Source: JAIUNP01 sp020161975 (lineage in GTDB: Bacteria > Pseudomonadota > Alphaproteobacteria > Rhizobiales > Beijerinckiaceae). From it: 42,554 nt of DNA. Where the stretch lies: assembly GCA_036745275.1 (NCBI GenBank), contig DAIOGK010000029.1, positions 1 to 42,554 of the forward strand, read 5' to 3'. A program made the position numbers and the translations under genes. This document shows positions 7,981 to 15,465 of the stretch, one piece after another. The notes below the pieces were generated by a model. That model was not told where the DNA came from and made no database searches. It saw only the letters and a program-made list of their open reading frames with translations. Each line of letters opens with the position of its first letter. Within the stretch, counting starts at the first letter, position 1.

Positions 7981-8778
7981 ATGCTGGAACCACTCCCCGC
8001 CCTTCGATTGCCGACGCCTCCCGTCGCGGCCTATGCGCGCAACCTGCCAGCGTCCGCCGCGCTTGGCTGGCTGCGCAGCGGTTGGGGCGATCTCAAGGCC
8101 CAGCCCTGGTCCAGCCTGGCCTACGGCCTCGGCCTTACCCTGATATCTTATGGCGTTCTATGGGCGCTGCACGCCAGCAACCTGCTCTATCTGGCATTGC
8201 CATCGCTTTCGGGCTTTCTCATCATCGGCCCGTTCCTGGCCATCGGCCTTTATGAAAAGAGCCGCCGACGGGCGAAAGGCGAGCGGATCAGCCTGTTGCA
8301 GATGCTGACCTTCCGCCCGGCATCGGGGGCGCAACTCGCCTACTGCGGGCTGTTGCTCGGCCTGCTGGTCCTGTTCTGGCTGCGCGCGGCGGATTTGCTC
8401 TACGCGCTGTTCTTCGGGTTAACGCCGTTCCCCGGCGCCGCCGACGCCCTCACCAACACCCTGACCACGCCGCGCGGATGGGCGCTGATCGTAACGGGTA
8501 CGCTGGTCGGCGGTCTTTTCGCCGCGTTTGCCTTCGCCATCAGCGTTTTTTCAATCCCGATGCTGGTCGCCCGGCGAACCGATGCTCTGACCGCGATGGG
8601 GCTCAGTTTCGCCATGACCCTTCAGAATCTCCGCCCCATGCTGGCCTGGGGTGCAATTATCGTCCTCAGCCTGGGTCTGGCGCTCTTAACGGGGCTCATC
8701 GGGCTGATCATTGTCTTCCCGCTTCTTGGGCACGGCACCTGGCATGCCTATTCCACCATCGCCGAAACGGACCAATGA
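7981..8778 (+). CDS. DUF2189 domain membrane protein
   Basis: This 265-aa integral membrane protein has about six hydrophobic segments. It shows DUF2189-type stretches such as GWGDLKAQPWSSLAYGLG near residues 36-53 and the FSIPMLVARRTDALTAM region. The family's role is unknown; members often sit beside respiratory oxidase genes. The start is fixed by AAAGGAGG 10 nt upstream. It overlaps ccoS by 4 nt, so it is a real member of the cbb3 operon, in the place where ccoGHI would normally be. Confidence 0.85.
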   Translation: MLEPLPALRLPTPPVAAYARNLPASAALGWLRSGWGDLKAQPWSSLAYGLGLTLISYGVLWALHASNLLYLALPSLSGFLIIGPFLAIGLYEKSRRRAKGERISLLQMLTFRPASGAQLAYCGLLLGLLVLFWLRAADLLYALFFGLTPFPGAADALTNTLTTPRGWALIVTGTLVGGLFAAFAFAISVFSIPMLVARRTDALTAMGLSFAMTLQNLRPMLAWGAIIVLSLGLALLTGLIGLIIVFPLLGHGTWHAYSTIAETDQ

Positions 8779-8975
8779 CCTTCATTTTCCTTGTCCCGCT
8801 TTCGATCGCTCTCGGGCTGGTCGGACTGGCTGCGTTTCTCTGGGCGTTGAACAACGGGCAGTTCGAAGACGCGGACGGTGCGGCCTGGCGCATCATTCCA
8901 ACAGTACCCCCCACTGAACCCGAAGGAACACCTCATGACACGCTGGCTTCCGACCCTGCGGACCGCAACGCCTGA
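8775..8975 (+). CDS. ccoS: cbb3 oxidase maturation protein CcoS
   Basis: CcoS/FixS is a small membrane protein needed to insert cofactors into cbb3 oxidase. The 66-aa product has one N-terminal helix (about 2-24) then WALNNGQFEDADGAAWRI, the family hallmark (W-N-GQF-D...R). It starts by ATGA overlap with the DUF2189 gene. Its usual partner, the copper ATPase CcoI, is not in this window. Confidence 0.93.
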   Translation: MTFIFLVPLSIALGLVGLAAFLWALNNGQFEDADGAAWRIIPTVPPTEPEGTPHDTLASDPADRNA

Positions 8976-9168
8976 AGAAGGTTATGAACTGGCCGTCAAA
9001 CTCGCCCGCTTTGCGGTCAAGCTGACCCAGCCGAATGCAGAGGTCCGCGACCGTCTGCGACCGGAATACGCCGGCGACCCAGATGCGCTGATCGCTGTCA
9101 GCCAGGTTGTCGCGACGCATTTTGCAACTGTCGCGGCCGCAAACGACTACTGGCGGGACGGGGCATGA
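8935..9168 (+). CDS. Small soluble protein of unknown function
   Basis: This 77-aa product is not recognised. It is mostly helical and polar, has no signal peptide or membrane segment, and lacks cysteines. The start has GAAGGA 8 nt upstream and lies inside the last 41 nt of ccoS in another frame. It overlaps the next gene by 4 nt. Retention in a tightly packed operon argues that it is real. Confidence 0.6.
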   Translation: MTRWLPTLRTATPEEGYELAVKLARFAVKLTQPNAEVRDRLRPEYAGDPDALIAVSQVVATHFATVAAANDYWRDGA

Positions 9169-9440
9169 GCGAGGTTGAACGCGAGAACGACAGTTATGTT
9201 GTCGACGCGGAACTCCTTTCCAGGGCCTTCAACCTGCCGGCCGATGACGTTCGGGCGCGAATGAAGGCAGGCCACATCACATCGCGACTGGAGGCGGGGG
9301 AGGGCGACGACGAAGGGCGCTGGCGTATCACCTTCTACTCCGGCAATCGGGCGTTGCGATTGACCGTGGATCAGGCAGGCCAGGTGCTGCATATGGCCAC
9401 CTCGATCCTGTCTGCGCGGCGAAGGTCAACACATCGATGA
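9165..9440 (+). CDS. DUF6522-like small protein
   Basis: The 91-aa soluble protein resembles the DUF6522 type: VDAELLSRAFNLPADDVRARM, then EGDDEGRWRITFYSGNRALRL and a short basic end. The first part looks like a small helix-turn-helix-like fold but DNA binding is not established. The ATG overlaps the preceding stop (ATGA). It closes the cbb3 operon, 129 nt before hemA. The family name is from memory of the pattern, not from a search. Confidence 0.65.
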   Translation: MSEVERENDSYVVDAELLSRAFNLPADDVRARMKAGHITSRLEAGEGDDEGRWRITFYSGNRALRLTVDQAGQVLHMATSILSARRRSTHR

Positions 9441-9498
9441 CGCGGACACGCGTGCGAGACTGGGGCAACCGCTTTCCGGTCCTTTCTGCAAAGGTTGC

Positions 9499-9512
9499 TT
9501 GACTAAAGATAA
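9499..9512 (+). promoter_or_regulatory. Crp/Fnr (DNR/NNR)-type box upstream of hemA
   Basis: TTGACTAAAGATAA has one good half (TTGAC) and one degenerate half. Read on the other strand it is TTATC-N4-GTCAA, the same form as the box before nirS. It ends 57 nt before the hemA start, close to the spacing of the other boxes in the island. Confidence 0.55.
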
Positions 9513-9569
9513 GGCCGCATGGGCCCCTCCGCTGCACATTGCGCGCACACTCTCACGGGAGGCGGCATT

Positions 9570-10808
9570 ATGGATTATGCGACGCATTTCGCGGACAAGT
9601 GCGCAACACTGCAACGGGAGAACCGTTATCGCGTCTTCGCCGAGATCGAGCGTACGGCGGACCGGTTTCCCGAAGCCGTCTTCCATTCCGGCGGCGCCAC
9701 GGTTCCCGTCACGGTCTGGTGCACCAATGACTATCTCGGCATGGGGCGGCATCCTGAAGTCATCAAGGCGATGCAGAAGGCAGCCGGCGAGGGCGGTGTC
9801 GGAGCAGGGGGCACGCGCAACATCTCGGGCAACAGCCATGCAGTTGTCAGGCTCGAGGCGGAAATTGCAGCGCTGCACGGCAAGGAGGCGGCTCTGGTGT
9901 TCACCTCGGGCTGGATTTCCAATCTCGCCGGCATTTCGACCATTGCCTCGCTCTTGCCCGATTGCCTGATCCTTTCGGATGCTCTCAACCACAACTCGAT
10001 GATCGAGGGTGTTCGCCGCTCGGGCTGTGAACGTCAGATCTTCCGACACAACGATGCTGCGCATCTTGAAACACTGCTGTCTGCCCAGCCGAAGGGGCGC
10101 GCCAAGCTCGTCGTGTTCGAGAGCCTCTATTCGATGGACGGCGACATTGCGCCGCTGCGGACCCTGATCGAGGTTTGCGAACGGCATGGCGCCATGACCT
10201 ATGTGGACGAGGTTCATGCGGTGGGACTGTACGGAACCACCGGCGCAGGCATCTCGGAGCGTGATGGCGTTGCCGGGCGGATCGATGTCATCGAGGGCAC
10301 CCTCGCCAAGGGCTTTGGCACGATGGGCGGCTACATCACCGGGGGACGCGCGGTGATCGATGCTGTGCGCAGTTATGCTCCTTCGTTCATCTTCACGACC
10401 TCACTGGCGCCGCCCGTGGCTGCGGCGGCCTGCCGCGCGATCGAAATCTGCCGTGCGCAACAGGGCCTGCGGCTGACCCACCAGACGCAGGCCGGGCGGA
10501 CCAAAGCCGCCCTGCGCGCCGCCGGGCTGCCGATCATGGAGAATGGTTCCCATATCATTCCGGTGCATGTGGGCGATGCTGCCGCCTGCAAGGCTGTCTG
10601 CGACATGCTGCTTGCCCGGCACAGCATCTACATCCAGCCGATCAACTACCCCACCGTTCCGCGCGGAACGGAACGGCTACGCATCACGCCGACGCCCCTG
10701 CACAGCGACCAGCACATTGACAGGCTGGTCGAGGCACTCATCGATGTCTGGCGACAGGTGGGGCTGCCGTTCGAGAGCGCGGGCGCAAGACTGCTTGCGG
10801 CGGAATAA
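9570..10808 (+). CDS. hemA: 5-aminolevulinate synthase
   Basis: This PLP enzyme condenses glycine and succinyl-CoA to 5-aminolevulinate, the first step of tetrapyrrole synthesis in alphaproteobacteria (C4 pathway). The 412-aa length is standard. Visible motifs are CTNDYLGMG (51-59), the GAGGTRNISG glycine-rich stretch (78-87), YVDEVHAVGLYG (211-222), and the PLP-binding lysine Lys247 in LAKGFGTMGGY. The start at 9570 has GGGAGG upstream. It is probably co-transcribed with the Crp/Fnr gene 3 nt downstream. The box at 9499 suggests control together with nirS, so this copy likely serves heme and heme d1 supply during denitrification. Confidence 0.95.
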   Translation: MDYATHFADKCATLQRENRYRVFAEIERTADRFPEAVFHSGGATVPVTVWCTNDYLGMGRHPEVIKAMQKAAGEGGVGAGGTRNISGNSHAVVRLEAEIAALHGKEAALVFTSGWISNLAGISTIASLLPDCLILSDALNHNSMIEGVRRSGCERQIFRHNDAAHLETLLSAQPKGRAKLVVFESLYSMDGDIAPLRTLIEVCERHGAMTYVDEVHAVGLYGTTGAGISERDGVAGRIDVIEGTLAKGFGTMGGYITGGRAVIDAVRSYAPSFIFTTSLAPPVAAAACRAIEICRAQQGLRLTHQTQAGRTKAALRAAGLPIMENGSHIIPVHVGDAAACKAVCDMLLARHSIYIQPINYPTVPRGTERLRITPTPLHSDQHIDRLVEALIDVWRQVGLPFESAGARLLAAE

Positions 10809-10811
10809 GCC

Positions 10812-11531
10812 ATGAGCGCGGCGGCAAAGCCTTGCGCCACGATCGTGCCGACGACGGCGGAGGATATCTGGACTATCCGCCATTCGACCCTGTTCGGTCG
10901 CCTGCCGGAAGAGATCTTCTCGCGGTTTTTTGACGGACAGCGGGTCCATGCCGCCCCGCGCGAGCTTCTCCTGTTTTCCTGGGGCGAGGAGGCGCGAACC
11001 TGTTTCATTCTGCTCAAGGGGCTCGTCAAGCTTTTCCGCACAGCACCAACCGGCGAGACTGCGGTGCTCGCCATCCATGGCCCGGGCCGGGCCCTGATGC
11101 TGGCGGAAGGCATGACCGGCAAACCCTATTCAGCCAGCGCCGAGACCGTCAGTCCCGTCCGGCTGATGTGTCTAGATGTCGCGATGATCCAGCGGCGGAT
11201 GGCGGCAGACAGCCGGCTATCAATGACCTTGCTGGCGGCGGCTGCCGCAGATCTGCGGCAGCTTGTCGCCCATGTCGAGGAACTCAAGGGCATGACGGGG
11301 CCGGCGCGTCTGGCGGCGATGATCCTCAACCTGTCCGAGGCACGGGCTGGCGCCAAGAATGTGACACTGCCCTATGAAAAGCAGTTGATTGCCGGTCGCC
11401 TCGGGATGACGCCCGAGAGCTTTTCGCGGGCCATGCGCGAACTCAGGCGACATGGGGTCACGGTCAGCCGCGATCACCTTGCTATCAACGACCTTGCGCG
11501 CCTGCGGGCCTTCGTGCAGGCCTCCGCATGA
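10812..11531 (+). CDS. Crp/Fnr family regulator (DNR/NNR-like), copy 1
   Basis: This 239-aa Crp-type activator has an N-terminal cyclic-nucleotide-like sensor fold (about 25-140), a dimer helix and a winged helix at the C terminus with the recognition region KQLIAGRLGMTPESFSRAMRE (from residue 190). It lacks the N-terminal cysteine cluster of FNR, so it fits the heme- or NO-responsive DNR/NNR type rather than an oxygen sensor. It lies 3 nt after hemA, hence probably under the box at 9499. Which of the three Crp paralogues activates nir/nor cannot be told from sequence. Confidence 0.88.
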   Translation: MSAAAKPCATIVPTTAEDIWTIRHSTLFGRLPEEIFSRFFDGQRVHAAPRELLLFSWGEEARTCFILLKGLVKLFRTAPTGETAVLAIHGPGRALMLAEGMTGKPYSASAETVSPVRLMCLDVAMIQRRMAADSRLSMTLLAAAAADLRQLVAHVEELKGMTGPARLAAMILNLSEARAGAKNVTLPYEKQLIAGRLGMTPESFSRAMRELRRHGVTVSRDHLAINDLARLRAFVQASA

Positions 11532-11537
11532 ACCCCC

Positions 11538-12332
11538 TCAGCGCGCCGCACCGCGGCGCGAAGGGCGAACGAAATCGGACAGCACCTGCCTGTCGGCAAT
11601 GGTGACGTGGTCGCGCAGAACGGCAACACCCAGTTTGCGCAAGGCAGCCAGCGCCCGTGACAGGCTTTCGGGCGTCATCCCGAGGCGCCCGGCCAGCAAC
11701 GCCTTCTCATAGGGGAGGACAACACTGGCTCCGGCGCCACCCGGCGCGGCATAGCGCAGCAGGAAATCGGCAAGGCGGCGCGAGGTCGAGAGCAGCTTGA
11801 GGCTGGCAATCTCATCAAAGAGCCGCTCGGTATGCGCGACCACGGACCCGAGCAGCGTCGCGGCAAGGCCCGGATCACGCTCGATCGCCTCGTTGAACCG
11901 GGCGGCATCGATTTTCAGAAGCCGGAGGGGGCTCGCCGCCTCGGCACTTGCGGGAAAGGCGCCGCCCAGAAAGAAGACGGCCTCGGCAAAGCTCTCCCCG
12001 GTCGTAAAAATGCCGACGATCGCCTCGCCCCCTGAAGGCGTGCTCCGGTAGAGTTTCACCCAGCCTTCCAGCACCAGAAAGAAGCCGTCCGCCAGATCGC
12101 CCTGAGAGAAGATGATCTGATGCGGCGCATAGCCTATCGCGCGGTGATGGCTGCAAAGACGTGCCAGAACACCCTGATCAACCTCGGCAAAAAGCGGGGC
12201 GGCGCAGATTGTCTGCCAGTCCCGCGCCTCCAGCACAATTCCCGGCGGGCGGCGATCGTCACCAGTCTCGGCCAAATCAGCCCCTTTCCTTGCTGCACCC
12301 AGAAATCGCGTTGCCCGGCCAAGGTCAAGCAC
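11538..12332 (-). CDS. Crp/Fnr family regulator (DNR/NNR-like), copy 2
   Basis: The product is up to 264 aa, with a sensor fold containing FFLVLEGWVKLYR and GGEAIVGIFTTGESFAEA, then a winged helix with LLAGRLGMTPESLSRALA (from about residue 212). There is no FNR-type cysteine set. It is convergent with copy 1, the stops being 6 nt apart, and divergent from nirS. The listed start is GTG at 12332; internal TTG or GTG codons 19-31 codons downstream could be the true start, because the first residues are not family-like. The body of the gene is secure. Confidence 0.85.
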   Translation of the reverse strand: MLDLGRATRFLGAARKGADLAETGDDRRPPGIVLEARDWQTICAAPLFAEVDQGVLARLCSHHRAIGYAPHQIIFSQGDLADGFFLVLEGWVKLYRSTPSGGEAIVGIFTTGESFAEAVFFLGGAFPASAEAASPLRLLKIDAARFNEAIERDPGLAATLLGSVVAHTERLFDEIASLKLLSTSRRLADFLLRYAAPGGAGASVVLPYEKALLAGRLGMTPESLSRALAALRKLGVAVLRDHVTIADRQVLSDFVRPSRRGAAR

Positions 12333-12425
12333 AGGAATGCCATCAACATTCCCTTGCGGCGAATTTTCAGGCCCCGGCCCCGCGGGACCGACCGACCCGC
12401 CAACCGTCAGCGCCTGCCTGTGCGC

Positions 12426-12439
12426 TTATCTAACGTCAA
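12426..12439 (+). promoter_or_regulatory. Crp/Fnr (DNR/NNR)-type box upstream of nirS
   Basis: TTATCTAACGTCAA carries a perfect GTCAA half and a degenerate TTATC half. This resembles the TTAAC-N4-GTCAA NNR sites of Paracoccus. It ends exactly 62 nt before the nirS ATG. If it is centred at -41.5, transcription would begin near 12474. Confidence 0.65.
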
Positions 12440-12501
12440 GGCAGTTGCCGCTGCCAACCCTACCGTCTCATGCGCATTCCGGTTCAGGATCGAGGAGACA
12501 T

Positions 12502-14289
12502 ATGCACATGCCTGTCAAGCTCAGGAAACACACTCTCGTCTACGGGCTCGCCATTTCCGCCTTGCTGGCCGCCGGCACGTTCACCGCCCATGCCCAGCAG
12601 GCAGCGCCGCCCCAGGTCCCCAAGGCCGAGGTGGACAAGGGCCATGGCAACACGCCCACCAACCGCTACGAGGGCGGCTCGCAGGGCGACTTTCTGGCCG
12701 GCCAGAAGATGCAACAGCCCGGCGCCCCCGCAGGCGTGCCGCAACTGTCGACGGCCGAGTTCGAGAAGGCCAAGGAAATCTATTTCCAGCGCTGCGCCGG
12801 CTGTCACGGCGTGCTGCGCAAGGGCGCGACCGGCAAACCACTGACCACCGACGTTACCCGCGCCCTGGGGTTCGATGCGCTCAAGTCGTTCATCACCTTC
12901 GGCTCGGCTGCCGGGATGCCCAACTGGGGCACATCGGGCGAGTTGAGCGAGGATGAGGTCGACCTGATGACGAAGTACATCATGAACGATCCGCCGCAGC
13001 CGCCGGAGTTCGGCATGAAGGAAATGAAGGCTTCTTGGAAGGTCGTCATTCCGCCGGAGAAGCGCCCGACCCGGAAGATGAACAGTTTCGACATCACCAA
13101 TCTGATGTCAGTGACGCTGCGCGATACCGGCGAGATCGCGCTGATCGACGGCAAGACCTATGAAATCCGCAATATCGTCAAGACGGGCTATGCCGTCCAC
13201 ATCTCCCGCATCTCGGCGTCCGGCCGCTATCTCTATGTCATCGGCCGCGATGCCAAGATCAACCTGATCGACCTCTGGATGGAAAAGCCGGACACCGTTG
13301 CCGAACTGAAGGTCGGCATCGAGGCCCGTTCGGTCGAAACCTCGAAATACAAGGGCTGGGAAGACAAATACGCCATCGCCGGTTCCTACTGGCCACCGCA
13401 ATACGTGATCATGGATGGCAACACGCTGGAGCCGCTGAAGATCGAATCCACCCGCGGCATGGTCTACGACACGCAGGAGTTCCACCCCGAACCCCGCGTA
13501 GCCGCGATTGTCGCATCCCATTATCACCCCGAATTCGTGGTCAACATCAAGGAGACCGGCAAGATCCGGCTGGTCAACTATCGTGACCTGAAGAACCTGA
13601 AGGTGACCGAGATCGAGGCCGAACGCTTCCTTCACGATGGCGGCTTCGACAAGTCGGGTCGCTACTTCCTCGTCGCTGCCAATGCCCGCAACCGGGTCGC
13701 CGTGGTCGACACCAAGGACGGCAAGCTGGCCGGCATGGTCGATGTCGGCGCGACCCCGCATCCGGGGCGCGGCGCGAACTTCGTTCACAAGAAGTTCGGG
13801 CCGGTCTGGGCCACCAGCCATCTGGGCGGCGAGGAGATCGTGCTGATCGGCACGGATCCGGCCAAACACAAGGCCAATGCCTGGAAGGTGGTGCAGAAGC
13901 TTCAGGGGCAGGGGGGCGGTTCGCTGTTCATCAAGACCCATCCGCGTTCGCGCAACCTCTGGGTGGATACCCCGCTGAACAACGACCCCGAGATCGCCCA
14001 ATCGGTGGCGGTGTTCGATCTCGACAACCTTGAAAAGGGCAAGACCGTCCTGCCCATCGCCAAATGGGCCGAGCTCAAGGACGATGGTTCAAAGCGCATC
14101 GTCCAGCCTGAGTACAACAAGGACGGCACCGAGGTCTGGTTCTCTGTCTGGAGCGCCAAGAACAAGGAGTCGGCGATTGTGGTGGTCGATGACAAGACCC
14201 GCCAGTTGAAGAAAGTGATCAAGGATCCCCGCCTAATCACGCCGACCGGCAAGTTCAACGTCTACAACACCCAGCACGACGTCTACTGA
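12502..14289 (+). CDS. nirS: Cytochrome cd1 nitrite reductase
   Basis: NirS is the periplasmic enzyme that reduces nitrite to nitric oxide. The 595-aa precursor has a Sec signal peptide (about 1-31, cleaved near AHA-QQ). The cytochrome c domain has CAGCH at Cys98-His102, followed by the eight-bladed d1 propeller. Heme d1 pocket histidines are visible: His233 in YAVHISR, His340/342 in ASHYHPEF and His378 in FLHDGGFD. The C terminus GKFNVYNTQHDVY is the family signature. ATG 12502 has GAGGAG 4 nt upstream. It heads the nirSECF-DL-GHJN operon. Confidence 0.98.
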   Translation: MHMPVKLRKHTLVYGLAISALLAAGTFTAHAQQAAPPQVPKAEVDKGHGNTPTNRYEGGSQGDFLAGQKMQQPGAPAGVPQLSTAEFEKAKEIYFQRCAGCHGVLRKGATGKPLTTDVTRALGFDALKSFITFGSAAGMPNWGTSGELSEDEVDLMTKYIMNDPPQPPEFGMKEMKASWKVVIPPEKRPTRKMNSFDITNLMSVTLRDTGEIALIDGKTYEIRNIVKTGYAVHISRISASGRYLYVIGRDAKINLIDLWMEKPDTVAELKVGIEARSVETSKYKGWEDKYAIAGSYWPPQYVIMDGNTLEPLKIESTRGMVYDTQEFHPEPRVAAIVASHYHPEFVVNIKETGKIRLVNYRDLKNLKVTEIEAERFLHDGGFDKSGRYFLVAANARNRVAVVDTKDGKLAGMVDVGATPHPGRGANFVHKKFGPVWATSHLGGEEIVLIGTDPAKHKANAWKVVQKLQGQGGGSLFIKTHPRSRNLWVDTPLNNDPEIAQSVAVFDLDNLEKGKTVLPIAKWAELKDDGSKRIVQPEYNKDGTEVWFSVWSAKNKESAIVVVDDKTRQLKKVIKDPRLITPTGKFNVYNTQHDVY

Positions 14290-14306
14290 GCCGCGTCGCG
14301 AGGAAC

Positions 14307-14332
14307 GCCTGCCGCCTTCCCGGGCGGCAGGC
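14307..14332 (+). terminator. Hairpin after nirS
   Basis: GCCTGCCGCC (14307-14316) pairs perfectly with GGCGGCAGGC (14323-14332) across a 6-nt loop. Only a poor T-tract follows, so it is more likely an mRNA-stabilising or partly terminating element. It would let nirS be expressed above the d1 genes downstream. Confidence 0.5.
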
Positions 14333-14384
14333 TATGACATTTCCCGGCCGCGCTGCGGCACTCGTTTGCCTGAAAGGGACTGGC

Positions 14385-15218
14385 ATGGCCGACGGCATGA
14401 ATGAGGGTGGCGGTGCACCACAGGTTCTTCTGGTCGGGGCCGGCCCGGGTGATCCCGAACTCCTGACGATGAAGGCGGTCAAGGCGCTGGCGCAGGCCGA
14501 GGTCGTCGTTCACGACCGGCTGGTCTCGGATGCGGTCCTTAAGGTTGCGCCCGACAGCGCCATGCGCATCTCGGTGGGCAAGGAAGCGGGCCGCCATTCC
14601 TACCGGCAGGAAGACATCAACGCGCTACTGGTGCATCTGGCCGGGCAGGGCAAGCGCATCGTGCGCCTCAAGGGCGGCGATCCGTTCATTTTCGGTCGTG
14701 CCTGCGAGGAAATCGAGGCGCTGGAGGCGGCCGGCATCGCCTGGGCTGCCATTCCGGGCATCACGGCCGCGCAGGGCTGCGCGGCCACGGCGGGGGTGCC
14801 GCTGACCCACCGCGGGCTCGCCCGGTCCTTGCGTTTTGTCACGGGGCATTGCCGGTCCGATCAACCGCTCGAACTGGACTGGAAGGGCCTCGCGGACCCG
14901 CAAACCACGCTCGTTTTCTACATGGGGCACACAACCGCCCCGCAATTGTCGGCCAAACTGATCGAGAATGGCCTGCCGGCAGAAACGCCTGCACTTTGCA
15001 TTAGTCAAGGCACGACGCCCCGGGAGAGGCGATTGTCGACCCGGCTTGACCGCCTGCCGTCTGATCTCGACCGGGCTCATCTCCCCAGCCCGATTCTGAT
15101 CATCGTGGGCAGTGCGGTCGGCTGGAGATCGGTTGCGAATGATGTCGGTGATGAAGCAGGCACTGTTCTGGACGAGCCTTTCCGCCGGGTTGGTGGCGGG
15201 GGCAGCGCTGTCGGCTGA
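14385..15218 (+). CDS. nirE: Uroporphyrinogen-III C-methyltransferase (SUMT)
   Basis: This enzyme methylates uroporphyrinogen III twice with SAM to give precorrin-2, the branch point to siroheme and heme d1. The 277-aa protein shows VGAGPGDPELLT (17-28), RLKGGDPFIFGRA (94-106) and IPGITAAQGCAATAGVPLTHR (from residue 123), the three SUMT landmarks. Position directly after nirS marks it as the d1-specific copy. Its last 26 codons overlap the start of nirC in another frame. Confidence 0.93.
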   Translation: MADGMNEGGGAPQVLLVGAGPGDPELLTMKAVKALAQAEVVVHDRLVSDAVLKVAPDSAMRISVGKEAGRHSYRQEDINALLVHLAGQGKRIVRLKGGDPFIFGRACEEIEALEAAGIAWAAIPGITAAQGCAATAGVPLTHRGLARSLRFVTGHCRSDQPLELDWKGLADPQTTLVFYMGHTTAPQLSAKLIENGLPAETPALCISQGTTPRERRLSTRLDRLPSDLDRAHLPSPILIIVGSAVGWRSVANDVGDEAGTVLDEPFRRVGGGGSAVG

Positions 15219-15465
15219 GGTTGACCGCGCACGTCTGAAGAATCTCCTGATCCAGGATTGCGGCTCCTGCCACGGGCTGACGATGAACGGTGGCCTCGGA
15301 CGCCCCCTGACACAGGACGCGCTGAAGGATTTCCCCGTTGAGACTGTCCGCGACATCATCCTTGACGGCCTGCCCGGCACGCCGATGCCGCCCTGGCGCC
15401 CGCTGATGAGCGAACAGGAGGCGGCCGCCATCGCCCATATGCTCAAGAGCGGAGACACAAGATGA
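15139..15465 (+). CDS. nirC: c-type cytochrome NirC (c55x)
   Basis: NirC is a small periplasmic monoheme cytochrome that can donate electrons to NirS or act in d1 maturation. The 108-aa precursor has a signal peptide (about 1-26, ending ALSA-EV) and CGSCH at Cys41-His45, with a candidate axial Met in GTPMPPW. The start is uncertain: ATG 15139 has GGAG 11 nt upstream; ATG 15142 and 15151 are also possible. All overlap nirE by at least 68 nt. It overlaps nirF by 4 nt. Confidence 0.88.
   Translation: MMSVMKQALFWTSLSAGLVAGAALSAEVDRARLKNLLIQDCGSCHGLTMNGGLGRPLTQDALKDFPVETVRDIILDGLPGTPMPPWRPLMSEQEAAAIAHMLKSGDTR

Noticed and set aside
12446..12460. GTTGCCGCTGCCAAC-like dyad considered as a parS site
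   Set aside because: It is 15 bp, not 16, and is off in spacing; it lies in the nirS leader away from rep genes.
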